From assembly GCA_018340375.1 (NCBI GenBank), contig JAFFJZ010000006.1:25612001-25676000 (forward strand): a stretch of 64,000 bases of DNA, in the 5' to 3' direction. Position 1 is the first letter of the stretch. Every line of letters begins with the position of its first letter. The stretch is from Gonatopus flavifemur (Eukaryota > Arthropoda > Insecta > Hymenoptera > Dryinidae). Under the pieces are notes generated by a model that saw only the letters and a list, made by a program, of their open reading frames with translations, ran no database searches and was not told where the DNA came from. Both the position numbers and the translations under genes were made by a program. This document shows, piece after piece, positions 1 through 11,617 of this stretch.

Positions 1-927
1 TTTAGGAATCGTGAGTAATTATCAATATTAAATTTCATTTTTCTTAATATATAATGTATGGATGTTTGTGTTTGTTTAGATACTTTCCATAATCAGTATC
101 ATCTTGGTTTACACGACACATGTGGAATGGAGGATGATAATCGTGGATATTCTAGACCAAAGCGTGGTCAAAATTATTTATGTAATAAATCTTTGTATGA
201 CGATATTGATCTCATCTTTAATGCTCATAGGAGTGTTCAAGGTAACAAATTGGGTTGTGCCATATACCAAAGAAGATGTATGGAAAAAAGTCAACATGAA
301 AGTTTCAATTTACAGAAAAAAACAACGTTGATGATTCCTTGGGTCATACTAGCTCTTATGTTAGTTATTGGTTTACTAGTAAGTGTCCTGTTCAACGCGA
401 TCATCCACTTTATACATGCCAAATGGATAGAAGGTGTCCTGTGGATAGCATTTGGAGTAATAGCGGATAGTAAGTACCTTTTAAGGCGACGATGTCTAAT
501 ATCCCTAACAGCAAAAGTTGCAGTGTAACTGTTGCTGCACCACTTAGTGTTTTGTCGTTAGGAACCTATTCGGTCTTGTGTGTCGTAGCTCCATGTATTC
601 AAACATCTTTGCAGCATTATAACAACAATTTTCAAGTTTGCTGCATGTTGCTGCGCATTTGGCAATGCACCCTCTTGTGTCGTTGCAAATTCTTCCACCA
701 CTTTGCTGTCTGGGATAAGACATCTTTTTTGACAAGATTATATTTCCTACAAAAAAAAACAACACCATATTATCGTTAATAGGACACAATATTTTTATCA
801 TTCTCTTACAGTCATTTTTGCGTACTTGTGGTTGGTGGTATACAGCTATTTCCAGCAAATGAAATTAGACAAAATGAATGGAAGAATCGGACCATACGGA
901 AGACCTTATAATTATCGCAGACCGTGA
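1..927 (+). CDS. DUF4728-family small tetraspan membrane protein, 3' part
   Basis: The gene is cut by the window start. The visible model joins <1-10, 80-241, 316-469 and 812-927; all four visible donors and acceptors are GT/AG and the phases agree (0, 0, 1). The last three exons encode 143 residues. Visible in order are: a hydrophobic helix at the start, a second helix after DQSVVKIIYVINLC, a short loop ending in TLMIPW, a third helix (VILALMLVIGLLVSVLFNAI), a fourth around WIEGVLWIAFGVIA continuing into IFAYLWLVVYSYFQQ, and a basic Tyr/Arg/Pro tail ending NYRRP. The PW turn followed by helices ending in WLVVYSYF is the pattern I know from insect DUF4728 proteins, whose biochemical role is unknown. 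A plasma-membrane or endomembrane location is inferred. Introns are 69, 74 and 342 bases; the last is longer because it holds a repeat (503-714). PolD2 follows on the same strand about 1 kb downstream. Confidence 0.8.
503..714. mobile_element. Small palindromic repeat in the last intron of the DUF4728 gene
   Basis: The ends are CCCTAACAGCAAA on the left and, read from the right on the other strand, CCCAGACAGCAAAG. The interior is rich in GTTGC/GCAAC. The right half, read on the - strand, resembles 52,444-52,545: both share the start, an AATTTGCA block and CCAAATGCGCA. This makes it a dispersed non-autonomous element rather than ordinary intron. It explains why this intron is several times longer than its neighbours. 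Superfamily not assigned. Confidence 0.6.
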
Positions 928-1146
928 AGAATTGCAAATTACATCGGCGATCTCAACGTTGGGAGCAAACAATGAACTTCTCTGGAGAGAGAAGATGAAA
1001 TTTTAAAACACATTTATCGAGTATCGTCGAATCGCGATCATATAAATTTAGATATTTATTTATTTATTTACTGACGTCAGTTAATTTTAATACGAATGAA
1101 TGAGTGAATGAATGCCCGTTCAACAGCGGAAAATTGCTCTCTGTGC

Positions 1147-1157
1147 AATAAAATAAA
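1147..1157 (+). terminator. Probable polyadenylation signal of the DUF4728 gene
   Basis: Two overlapping AATAAA hexamers lie about 220 bases after the stop codon at 925-927. This is a reasonable 3' UTR length for a compact insect gene. Confidence 0.5.
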
Positions 1158-1909
1158 GTGAAGTATCAATTATATCGTTGATGTGTATAATAAAAAACTA
1201 ATGTATTTGTTTGACTCTGTGAGAATATATACGTATGACGATGAATGTACTTGAATGATTGATCGAGATGGAAAGAAAAAGAACGAGTCTGTATATAAAC
1301 TGACAACTTTCATTTCTTATCGTCATTTCGATGGCAATTACGTACGATACTCTCCATAAGCACACCTGTGTGCTCTTCGAACTGTGATGAGAATTATTCA
1401 TCGTCCATTGAAGTAACTCTCTTGGAAAATATCAATTTTCCAGATAAATTGCCGTTGTTGCCGTTGATTTGATAATAATCAACTTTAAACTTGCCATCTA
1501 ATGTTACAATAATGTATCATAATTTTAATATTATAGACTATATTCAATGGAATAAAAAATAATTTTTCAAAATATTCAAATACATCAATATTTTCTTCAC
1601 TTGAATTCATCACAAACACAAAATCTTAACAATGTTTTGAATTTGAGGGAATTTGTTTTCATTAAAATACGTTCAACGATTGGACAGGTTTTTGTTTGAT
1701 CATGCGCCATGCGTTTGTACAGAATCTGCGCGCGCATCATATGGTTATGACAATAACAACAACAACAAGTTGATGACAGGTGTTTGGTTGCTGTCGTTCC
1801 TATCATTGTTATATCCTAATTTTTGTTTTTTATTAAATATATAATGTCCACGATACGTTCAAAATATTTTTACGTCGTTCAATTCGACACTATGTGTCTC
1901 TAGAAAAAA
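1158..1909. other. Intergenic spacer and PolD2 promoter region
   Basis: AT-rich sequence between two + strand genes. A run of GATAA/AACAACAAC-like simple sequence lies near 1740-1770. I see no convincing TATA box. The short open frames here on both strands look like chance. Confidence 0.5.
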
Positions 1910-3664
1910 ATGGAGAACACGAATTCACAAGTGTTTATTCGAAAACATGTACCTTTTAAAGATTATAAAAAGTTTCTTACATCCTCGAGGACGTTCGAAA
2001 GACAATACTACAATATTTATTTAGCGAGATTAGCGGCTTTAAAAGATCAGCTTTTGAAAAAAGCAGAAAACAAATGGGGTAACGTATTTATTTGCTATTC
2101 AGTGATTATCTCATCCGAATAGTAATCGTTTTGGTTTTGATAAACAGCTCGATATCGACGGTCTACAACAAATTCTAACCTCGTTGAGTGCGTTTTAAAC
2201 GAACCCTGTATCGTCATCGGAACGCTATATAAACACCAAGAGTTTAAACCATCTATTCTGAAAGATTTGAGCGAGGAACTCCAGTTATCCACACATAAAA
2301 CTAGATCCGATTATGCTTCGAAAAAAGACGTTCTTTTCTTAGAAGATTCTACGCTTCGTGTAAAATTATCTGGCAACATAGTTAATGTACAAGAAATCGT
2401 TACTGGTCAAGTTTGTGCGATTCTGGGTTATGAATCCAAAGATGGTTCATTTTGGGTAAATTTTAATTTGTTTCTCTTTCTTTCCATAGCATTTGAGGGT
2501 AAAGAATAATTATGTTACAGGTTGAAGATTGGTGTTTTCCAGGGTTTTGTCCAAAACCTTCGACTTCTCGTATCTCACCGAGAGTAGAAGGAAAGATTTT
2601 ATTGATTTCAGGTTTGGATTTGGCAAATAATACAAATTTATTGAGTTTGAGTCTTTTATCGGAATGGATATGTGGAATGGTTGGATCTTGCGATGTTGAA
2701 CAGGAGATTTCATCTATCGTCAGAGTTATCATAGCTGGTGAGTTTCCAACTACTCTTATATTCTAACAATAGTTTTCATCACAAAAGTTGTTAATCGTTC
2801 CTTTTCCTCAGATATCCCATTTCCAACCCTTTGCTCAACCTTTATTTCCTAATTTCTAAATTCCATTCAGGAAATAGCGTGAGAGGGTCAATTGAAACGT
2901 ATAATCATAAAAGTTACTTTGAGAATAAACAACATGATCGTACAATGGCAAAAGAAGCAGCCCTCGTTTGTAACAGACTGGATGATTTTCTGCAAACAAT
3001 TGTTCAATGCTGTTGCCTAACTTTGATGCCTGGAGAATATGACCCTTCGTGTCATACGTTGCCGCAACAACCGTTTCATCCTTGTATTTTGCCAAAATCA
3101 ACCAGGTAGAGTGGTTAGGTGATAGAGTGATGGGTCATTTATGACGAACGAACTTTTATAAGAATTTCATTTAGGTATAAGAGTTTCCAAGGAGCTACCA
3201 ATCCTTGGATCGGGAGCATCGGTTCAAGAATAATAATGGGATCCAGTGGTCAACCTATTAGGGATATAATGAAAGTCGCTGGACTCTCGGCTCACTCTCC
3301 ATTGACGTGGTTGGAAAAAACGTTGGAATGGCAACACATCGCTCCCACTGCCCCAGACACACTACCAACTTATCCATACTTTGAAACAGATCCATTCATC
3401 ATGACTGAATGCCCAGATATATATTTTGTTGGAAACATGGATAGTTTTGATACTAAATTAGTCATAGGTGAGAAATAGAAATTATTCTTAGATTAATATT
3501 TATTGAATAATAGTAACATTTTTTTATGAACAATTTTAGGGGATGAGGGACAAAATGTGTTATTAATATCTCTACCTAAATTTTCCGAGACTCAAACTGC
3601 AGTTTTAATCGATTTGCTGGATTTAACTGCTTTACCAATTTCATTTGGTAATACATCTGCATAA
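1910..3664 (+). CDS. PolD2: DNA polymerase delta subunit 2 (p50/B subunit)
   Basis: Regulatory B subunit of replicative DNA polymerase delta. It bridges the catalytic subunit to the other accessory subunits in the nucleus. Exons 1910-2078, 2148-2455, 2521-2737, 2871-3105, 3175-3467 and 3540-3664 join in consistent phase and encode 448 residues; human POLD2 has 469. The OB-fold part includes CIVIGTLYKHQEFKPSIL and WCFPGFCPKP. The inactive phosphoesterase-like part includes RVIIAGNSV, LMPGEYDPS, TLPQQPFHPC, a TNPW turn, LEWQHIAPTAPDTL, TDPFIMTECPDIYFVGN, and a C-terminal LPISFGNTSA. All are in the family order. The start is the ATG at 1910 after an A-rich context, and it opens the N-terminal exon with RKHVPFKDYKKFL. 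Introns are only 65-133 bases. No frameshift or stop interrupts it, so it should be functional. The acidic C-terminal extension of the vertebrate protein is absent. Confidence 0.97.
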
Positions 3665-4109
3665 ATTTGAATATTACGCATATTTGCTCAATGAATTCTT
3701 ATGTTGTTTTAGTAAATTATAAAATATTTATTGAATTTATCATATCAGGGGAGGTGAGGAACATAGAAAAATGACAAATCTTTAATGAAATTTCTAAAAT
3801 ATATGATTTATTGTATATAATATATATTATTTATGTTTGTAAATCGTAAAGATATTTATTATAATTTGTATATATCATTTGTATTCATCTATCGATGTTT
3901 CTCAAACAATTACATTGAAAGACGTTTTGAATTGGAAGTAATGGATCAATTATTTGTATATATATATATATGTATATATATAACCAAGATTTATAGCATA
4001 TAGCACAATTTCCCTCACTCACAGTTGTATGTAAACAAAAGTGATGAGAAAAACTTGCAATATATTTGATTCTTCAATATTTTATATTTTGATGTGGAAG
4101 AGAGTATAT

Positions 4110-4115
4110 AATAAA
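4110..4115 (+). terminator. Possible PolD2 polyadenylation signal
   Basis: This AATAAA hexamer is about 450 bases beyond the PolD2 stop. I saw no canonical hexamer closer to the gene, so a variant signal nearer to it may be used instead. Confidence 0.25.
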
Positions 4116-5469
4116 CCTTTTATTTGTTTCTTTAGAAATGCATACGCTCTGTTTTCAACATCTCAGTTCAGGCTTTGTATGAGAGTTGTGAAAAAATGAA
4201 CTCCTATGAATTTATGATTGGAAGCTTTTCTTCAAGTTCATCGATATTGACTTTTTTTCAATAAAAAATTCATAGGTATATTATCGACGAAAAGAGATGA
4301 TTAAAACTAAACTTTATTTCATCTTCAAAAGAACTTGAAGATAATTAGAGATTCTGCCTTCGTTTTTAAACAATAGTTTGTACAAATTTTGATTGGTATA
4401 AGGAGAATTCGATCGATCATATGTACCTTTTACTACCCCATTCATCCGACTTGGCTTAAACGTCAATACATAAACTTTCATGCTCAATATATATTTTTTC
4501 TCTTTAAATTTTTAGATATTCTAAACTCTTACAACAATACTAATACTGTTAAAATATATATATTTTCTGAGGTGACATCCAAAAAATCAAATCACGAACC
4601 CCTAGTTCGCAATCGTGATTAAGAATTTCCAAAATTCATATCAAAATATTTTCTATCCACGCGAAAAATCATTCGAAGCAAATGTTTTCATGGATTGGTC
4701 AATCTGTGCGTTTCATTTTTGAAACTTACGTTTAAATTTGCTACCCTTAAATGACGTATACGTAATGATTATATACAGAAATCGATGAAAATATTCGTTT
4801 CAAATGATTTTTCTCATGTCTTATTGTTCTTTTGTATGATAAAATCAATGGAATTTAATGGCTATTGGTTCATTTTCAACTGGAATAGAAATGTTTATAA
4901 TAAACGTGTCGGTATAAAAATAGTTAAAAATGTACAACACTAATATTTGTGTCATATTCCAAAAAAAAAACATGTACTCGTGTTGTTTGATTAGAAATTA
5001 ATCTAATTAAAAGTACTTTTTGATTGTCACTTCAGTTGAATTTTGACTAATATAATACTGGTGTTAGTTTCTTTCTTTTATGGCACAATTCAACGTTTTA
5101 TTGTGTCATACTACTTTGAGGGTTTCGCTTTTCAAGCACTTTAAACCAACTCCAAAATTTGGCTCCAAAATAAAAGTTTTGATAATAATAAAATGTTAGC
5201 AAAAATTTTGTGTATTTATAATATTACTTTACGAAAATCATGTTTTAAGAAAATACCAGCGTTATGAGATTAGTTTATTTTTTCTCTGTAAGATTTTGCG
5301 ACGACAATAGAATATAATTGAAATATCTTACAGCTAATCTTTCGACGCTTTTTCAATTCTTGCTAGAACGATAGAAATGAGATCATTTTTATCATACGAT
5401 TTAATCCATTTCCATCCGGTTTGATGGGATTTAGAGCAGCCCTCGTTTAAGAAACTCATAAATTCCATT

Positions 5470-5950
5470 CAATTCGAATCGAATGGGATTTGGCAAAATT
5501 CAATGAGTTTCGCATTGAATTCAATTGAATCTAATTGAAAATTTCCAAATTTATTTCAATGGGGCAAAATTTAAGGGAAAGGGGGGGGGGCATATCAATT
5601 AGAATCGTCAAAAACATCGAATTTTTGTTCATAAAATAATAGAAAAATATCTTGAAAATATCCCTGCAAAGGCTCAAAGCGAAATTCGGACTTGTTCTAG
5701 GGTTGCATGCGCGTGGAGCGTCAAAATCGTCGTTCGCATTTCGCAGTTAAAGAAGGTTCAAAATTTTTCAGAATTTCCAAGAAATTTTCAAAGTTTAAAA
5801 AAATTTCCATAGATTTTCAAAGGTCTTCAATGAATCCATAACATTCTATATTTCTAATCTTTATGCCCCCCTTAATTAGATTTGGCAAGATTCAATGGGT
5901 TTCTTTCACAGGTGCGAAAAGCTCTAATAAAAATTCCATCAGAAATGCAA
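5470..5950. repeat. Degenerate dispersed repeat with a doubled motif
   Basis: The motif ATTTGGCAARATTCAATG is present near 5488 and again near 5880. Related wording (CAATGAGATTTGG and similar) recurs at 56.2-56.4 kb, so this is probably an old transposon fragment. The poly-G run lies inside it. Confidence 0.4.
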
Positions 5951-6308
5951 CCTCCGTATTTAATGGAATTGCCACTAGGACAAAATCATGAGTATTTTCA
6001 AATACGAAACTGAGCTCACGGTTGATATTGACTCGTTTCATTCCAAACCACGTATATACGATAAAAATATGACTTTTTTAATATGTTCTTCTGAGAATTT
6101 TTTGAAATAATCTCCAGAATATCATTATGTAATACTTGAATAATACTTCTGTGTATGACTTATCTGTATATTAATATGTTATTCCCAATTGGGAGTAACT
6201 TTGACATTGATCTCATGATGATAATGATGATGATGATGATTTCATATGACTTTAGACGTTTTAGGACCTTCATCTTCGTTAGGACTCGGCGTTGACTTTC
6301 GTACTTAT

Positions 6309-7527
6309 TCATTGATTTTCTTCCTGGATTTCGTTGCTAGGTCTGATATCTTCGATCGAATTATTAGACTTCTTGTTATTGATATCCTGCATTTGATTCG
6401 TTGTTTTCTCCTCGTTCCTCATTGCACATATCACATCCGTTAAAGCTACGATATAATTTTTTGCTAGGGTCAGAGTTTCGATTTTTGATAGGCGTCTTTC
6501 TTTGGTCACGTGAGGAATAACTTCACGAAGAGACTGAAAAATTTTACAATATTTTTATGAAAATTATCGTACAAAAACTATATTTTATTTTTAGACTCTG
6601 ATAGGATTGTACACTTTTTCCCTATTTGTGTTCCATAATTGAAAAGATATTCAACATTAAAGAAAACAAACACAGTATTGTAAATTAAAATTTGTATCCA
6701 TATCTGCGAATCTACAAATAATTATTATTAAAAACACAATTCTTTTGAAATAGTACTTTTCGCAGTATTCAATCAAATTGTTCAATAATTTTTTCTCTCA
6801 TTGCGTATTCTTTAAATGTAACTTTTTTCATTCTAAGATTTGAGAAATCAAAGAAATTTTTGATATTTATTATTAGTGACTTTTGAGAAAGAAATCAAAT
6901 TTTATACTTTTCATTCATGAATGACAAATTTTCCTCCGAGATGTTGTGCCATCGATATCCACTCGTCTTCGTTCGAAAATCAATGTTTTTTTCAAGGAAA
7001 AGGAATAATCTAAATTAAAAGAAATGTAGACCTCGAATACTGCATTTTAAATGAAAAAATTTGCATTTTACAAACGAGAAACGGAATTCACCATCAAAGT
7101 ATAAGAAAAAAAAAAGAATCGATAAAAACACGAAACTTTATGAATTTAAATCGCGAAATGAATTGATCAGCACCACTCTTGAAAATTTATGTTAATGAAT
7201 CTTGGGAGCATGCAATAACCGAGAATATTGAGATAATTATTCAATCGATCAAGCGAATGGATAGAATTCAAATGATTCTCCCATAAGAGATTGATGTATT
7301 ACCTGGAAAGCATCGTTCAAACTATGCATTCTCATTCTTTCCCTTTCATTACTTTCCAATCTCCTGAGAGTCCTTTCTCTCGGTGTCACTCCACGAGAAG
7401 TTTTAGACGGTTTCAAGTGAAGCTTTTTAGATTGTTTTGATACCCGACGGACTTTTTCATTTTCCTCCGATCCTTGCGTTCTCCAATTGGTCTTCCAATT
7501 TTCAGTATTCATCACCTTCGACCTCAT
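6309..7527 (-). CDS. dimm: bHLH transcription factor Dimmed (Mist1/BHLHA15 family)
   Basis: Two exons: 7527-7303 and 6533-6309 (stop at 6311-6309), split by a 769-base intron in phase 0 inside the bHLH domain. The model encodes 149 residues. The basic region reads [20 protein letters not shown]; after the junction come [20 protein letters not shown], then [15 protein letters not shown]. This closely follows Drosophila Dimmed and vertebrate Mist1, nuclear E-box factors that set up the secretory programme of neuroendocrine cells. A basic Lys/Ser-rich stretch precedes the domain, and an Asn/Glu-rich tail of about 25 residues ends it. I chose the ATG at 7527 because TTTTCGTTAG just upstream looks like a 3' splice site, placing the earlier in-frame ATG (7569) inside an intron. 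A non-coding first exon may lie further upstream. The protein is short compared with fly Dimmed, mainly in the tails. Confidence 0.92.
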
Positions 7528-8214
7528 GTTTCGCCGTTCAATTATCCTAACGAAAATACAATTTTTCATCCTTTTATTTACTCATTTATTCGATCGATGG
7601 AACTATTTTTCATTCTTTGAGGCAGAATTTTTGGAATTATTATATCAAAAACAAAAAATAGTACGAATTTTACTCACTTTTGGATTTATTTCCGTAATTA
7701 TCCAGATTCACTATTCACTTTACGTGTACGAATTTTCATTTCAACATGGCACTTTAGCTTTGGGATTCATTTTTTACATGGATCAAGTTTTGAACAAAGG
7801 GATGGTGTATCGGAGTAGATACTTGTTGAGCCACGTTGGAACGAAGACTGACGTCGCGACGCCGGGGTGCGGTCGGCGCCACCTTTCACCCCCGGAATTA
7901 CACGATATACAGAGTGTAACTTTTCCAACTTTCCAATCGTGAATTTTCTCTAATCTCATTGTGAATAATCGCTTGTTTCGAATAATCCCCAAAACTGCGT
8001 TTTGATAGCGAGACTAATCAATCGCATTGATCATGCATTCTTTTTAGAACAAAAAGAGAATTCTTTCCCAACAGAAAAAATGAGGAAAAGGAATTATTGA
8101 AAATTGATTGAAAATTTTTGATATTTTTTTTTATCCAGATTCGAGTGTTTTAGAAATATTGTATTTTCATTGTGTTCTCACCTTTTATAAAATTGATGTG
8201 CAAAATTCAGAAAG

Positions 8215-8375
8215 GGATGAGAGGATGGATGCGGAATTACCCACCCGATGTATAAAAGCTTCGAAGTTCAATGCGTGCGAGGTGGCTACAGGTGGGCGTA
8301 TGACGTAATTCACCCACGCGGACCCTCTATCTCCCCATTATCGTACCGCTACCAACCGTCGCAGTTGTTGAACAT
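8215..8375. promoter_or_regulatory. GC-rich island with TATA, CRE-like and E-box-like motifs
   Basis: A local composition shift contains TATAAAAG (about 8251, + strand), ATGACGTAAT (about 8299, CRE-like) and several CAGGTG/CACC and CAGTTG motifs. It could be a promoter or enhancer for dimm on the - strand, or for an unseen + strand transcript. No transcript can be proved from sequence alone. Confidence 0.3.
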
Positions 8376-8779
8376 AATAAGATAAGGAAAAGGTCTATTG
8401 TATTATGCAATAATATACTGCAAAGCGTAACCCATCGATAGAATGGAAATCTGTGATCAGATGGGACACTGCACTTTCAATATCGATGCGTTATAAATAA
8501 CGATGAGATGAGAAAACGATTCTCAAGTTCAATATGGTGCTGAATTCTCCATCGTGGAGAGAAGTGATATGGAAAATGAAATCTAAAAAGGGTGGAAACA
8601 TTTTTCTTTAAAAATAGCCGCGGGAAATCGGTAGAAAACTCTTCTCCATGATTTGGGAGAAGTTTTATTATCTTTCTCACTGTTCCCAGGATCTGCTGGT
8701 TTTCGGTCAAATTTGCCTGGAATTTTCTGTAGGAGTCTCAGTATTTTTGTAGTCAATTCAAAACCACTCGGATATCGGT

Positions 8780-8870
8780 CCAGCTGGAGCCAAGTTCATC
8801 TTGTACTAGTTGTTGGGCCAACAGGACACCAGTTGGAACCAAGTTGGTCTCATATTGGTTATTGGGTAAG
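8780..8870. repeat. Imperfect 49-base tandem duplication
   Basis: CCAGCTGGAGCCAAGTT at 8780 recurs as CCAGTTGGAACCAAGTT at 8829. Both copies end in a GTTATTGGG/GTTGTTGGG block. Probably part of an old transposon. Confidence 0.45.
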
Positions 8871-9090
8871 GGCACAACAACCTAACGTTATGAATGGGTG
8901 CCCATAAAGCATCTATTGGCGGCTACAAAATTTGGCTGTTGTAGTTTAGCTTGTTCGGATGTTCGTCTGTTTTGTGAATTATATATAAATTATATATAAA
9001 TTGAATATAATTCTGAAAATTTTTCCACTTGAGAATCACAATTGAGAGTTTGCCGATCATAATTGAGCGGGTGCCCTGGTATCTTCTCGT

Positions 9091-9229
9091 ACAGCACCGG
9101 ACATTTCTACGTTGCCTCTACGTTGCCTTTGCGTGGAATCTCCGTTCTCCACGTTCTATCCACGTCCACCATTCATCCACGTGGAGTCCACGGGGATGCG
9201 ACGCACGTGGAAGTCGGTGGATGTGCTGT
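9091..9229. mobile_element. MITE-like element, copy 1
   Basis: It starts ACAGCACCGGACATTTC and ends with the reverse-complement tip TGCTGT after GGTGGATG. The interior carries CACGT-rich words such as CCACGTTCTATCCACGT. A second, clearly related copy is at 55,869-55,976 with the same flanking words (GT before, TAGGG after). Two copies with matching ends support a mobile element rather than a gene, although an open frame crosses it. Confidence 0.6.
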
Positions 9230-9744
9230 TAGGGTTTGGATCTCCCGTTGTTGGGTCTCTGCTGGCGATTCCAGAATGACCAATTTTTTTGGCAAGCTGA
9301 AAATTTAGTTACAAAATGATTACTTCTCGCTGGATATGAAACATTACTGAGATGTTCATCAACGTCTCACTGGAGTTTCAGATGTAACGCCTCGAAGAAA
9401 CATTTGCAATATATACGACATAAATATTTATTCATCATAAACATCGGATTGGTCATCTCTAAGATGTAGCAATAGAAAGTTTCTAAATTTTCCAATAAAT
9501 CCTGCAGAAATCGATTTACAGATCATAAATCATAATACCTTGCACTTGATTAGAAAGACGATTCAAATCTGTCTTATCGATCGATGTCGGTTCATCAGAT
9601 TCAATAAAATTTCATTGAACAGAGCCATCTGAACGTGAAACTTACATTAGATAGAATGATCATGAGGATTTGAAAGCTTTACGCATATGTAAACATAACC
9701 TCATCATCCATTCCAAACAAAAACACAATATTCCTTCCAGTACA
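9230..9744. other. Spacer upstream of the FBXO7-like gene
   Basis: AT-rich, with no motif I can defend. An open frame runs in frame into the FBXO7-like ATG from 9655, but its residues look non-coding. A TTCCTTCCAG at 9731-9740 could be a 3' splice site joining an unseen first exon. Confidence 0.4.
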
Positions 9745-10726
9745 ATGACAACAAATTTGTCAACACCGTTTTTAGTAGATGAAAGTACAAGCACCGAATT
9801 GGCTGCAAGTGTCAAAAAACTGCTGACCATGTTCAATCAAAATTCCACTGCCACTGAATATTTACTTGGATTATTGACAATTTTAGCATCTGAATCTGGT
9901 TTTCATATAAAATCTATCAAAGATCCTAATTGGTATGTATATTTTGACTCCTATTGAAATTCTAAAACAACGAAAGAAGTTTATACAATTTTATACCAAC
10001 TCTGTATCTGTACCTGCGATCGGGCCCCTAAATACATACTCGGGGGGTTTTATTTGGGACCAATATCTGTTTGATCGGATAAATTATTCTATCTATAAAC
10101 ATAGATCATTATTCTTCTTGTTTTAGAAACTCAATAGTACATTTTCTTGTCGATCAAATTGCAGCCAAAAAAGATACTGCGTACACGAATTAGAGGATTG
10201 GAAGTCCAAAGAAACTGGATTCTACACCATCCCATTCTACTGTCCACAATACGACAACGTAACATGTAATTTAATCGCAATACCTTGCGGCGATGTTTTG
10301 ATTTTGAATTTTTTCCCTGTGGATTCGTGGAAGCGTGTGTACAGTATAGCCTTGCAGGTATTGAAATACGTGAATCCTTTCTCCAGCGAACCGTCTAGTC
10401 GATTTATGAATCTTAAGGAATTATCTCACAGGTATTCGATAACCAGAATATGTTCTCGAATCTATGATTGAATCAGAATTTATCTTATAAAATCTTGTAG
10501 ATTCAAAAACACTTTGATAACTCCGGTACTCATAGATATTTCAACAGAACTGGAAACAACGGGTCCTGGTTTGTCGAGATTACCAGAGGAACTTGCAATT
10601 CAAATTATGGGAATGTTGAGTACAAGAGATCTGAAACGATTGGCGAGCTGTTCCCGAGAATTCCATCGAATCGCTCAAGATCCAAGACTCAAAAAGAAGT
10701 GTTCTCAGAATATCTATGCCCGCTGA
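9745..10726 (+). CDS. F-box protein of the FBXO7/nutcracker type (FP domain plus F-box)
   Basis: Exons 9745-9932, 10165-10431 and 10501-10726 join in phase 2 at both introns and give 226 residues. The N-terminal two thirds match the PI31/FBXO7 FP domain: TELAASVKKLLTMF, LLGLLTILASESGF, the YCVHELEDWKS block and LPCG-type IAIPCGDVLILNFFP. Near the C terminus is an F-box: LSRLPEELAIQIMGMLSTRD, then LKRLASCSREFHRIAQDPRL. Family members recruit substrates to SCF ubiquitin ligases and bind the proteasome regulator PI31 through the FP domain; fly nutcracker is needed for caspase activation in sperm maturation. The ubiquitin-like N-terminal domain of vertebrate FBXO7 and its Pro-rich C terminus are not seen. 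The start is uncertain: ATG 9745 follows a possible 3' splice site, so an extra 5' exon may exist. Confidence 0.87.
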
Positions 10727-11187
10727 TAGTTCATTTTCTTTGACAAATTTAGTTTAATAATTTATCAATCCCTGTTACAAGCTACCGTGAGAGTTTAATT
10801 CTCATACAAGAAATTTCTCCTATTGAAATCAAAGTGGAATGAAAAATGGGTACCAAAGAATATTTTTTTATAAAGGTATAATAGATTTTTTCATTAAAAA
10901 TGTATTTAGAATGAATGATACGAGTCTCATTTGTGTGATTTCCTGGATACTCTCATTCAGTCTCGTCTGATCCTCTCTTATTAATTTTTAGATCATATAA
11001 CTCCTTTATATCCTGGATTATAGAAACTCCTTTACTTTCAATCGACTTTTTTGTTTGTTTCATATTAAGAATATCTGATTTGTGAAAGAAAATGAATAAA
11101 AAGTGTCGATTTTTGTCCATCGTTTGGGCAGGGAATTCAGCATTTAATGTGCTGAATTTAATGATGAACAATAAAAATCATAAAAAG

Positions 11188-11617
11188 TCATGGGATCTCG
11201 AAGTTTTTCAGAAAGAAATCGCCACATATTGACTTTGAGGTACTGATATTTACATAGAAAACATTCGATGTTGAATTTGCTACCCGAAATATCAAATTCA
11301 ACGGTATTTTTTTAATCAAATTTTCAATTTTCAAGGAATCATCGCGTTTCGTGGCAGTTAATAATACACGGGTCTCTTTATTATTGGCTAACAGCAATGC
11401 TATTTCATGGAATTTATCCTTGGTATCGTAAATTGGACCATGATTCAATAACATTTCAACGAAATCTTTCTTACCAGCTGCAGAAGGCTCTTGCATACAT
11501 GCTTACCAAAAATATCTCTTCCGTTAACATGTGGAAATAAAGTAGATTCTGAACGAGAAGAATTGAGATTATTATCTCTGATGGATCTGGACAACTGTTG
11601 GGATTGATTCAATTACT
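11188..11617 (-). pseudogene. Ankyrin-repeat gene relic with frameshift
   Basis: Read on the - strand, one frame gives LFPHVNGRDIFGK (up to about 11,500). A shifted frame then gives SAAGKKDFVEMLLNHGPIYD and EIALLLANNKETRVLL. Together these look like two degenerate ankyrin repeats (DIFGxT...AAxxGxxDFVEMLLNHG). The shift occurs at GGTAAGCATG. It could be read as a 28-base intron (GT...AG), but that is too short to splice. The ordinary reading is a decayed gene copy or exon. A further open frame (11,171-10,953) downstream may be its tail, but nothing in it is recognisable. Confidence 0.45.

Larger units (their letters stand above)
3665..6308. other. PolD2 3' UTR and gene-free spacer
   Basis: AT-rich sequence between two genes that end toward each other. 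It holds a TA microsatellite (about 3957-3982), a run of ten Gs (5581-5590), a repeat-like block (5470-5950) and a GAT microsatellite (6216-6240). No open frame has a recognisable domain. Confidence 0.6.
7528..9090. other. Upstream region of dimm
   Basis: Non-coding spacer between the divergently arranged dimm and FBXO7-like genes. A GC-rich island lies at about 7846-7892 and another at about 8215-8370; otherwise it is AT-rich. A 49-base direct duplication starts at 8780. The long open frame 7487-7942 on the + strand is antisense to dimm and looks spurious. Confidence 0.5.

Noticed and set aside
7487..7942. 151-codon + strand frame
   Set aside because: It runs antisense through the dimm coding exon and its residues are compositional (Phe/Ile/Leu-rich).
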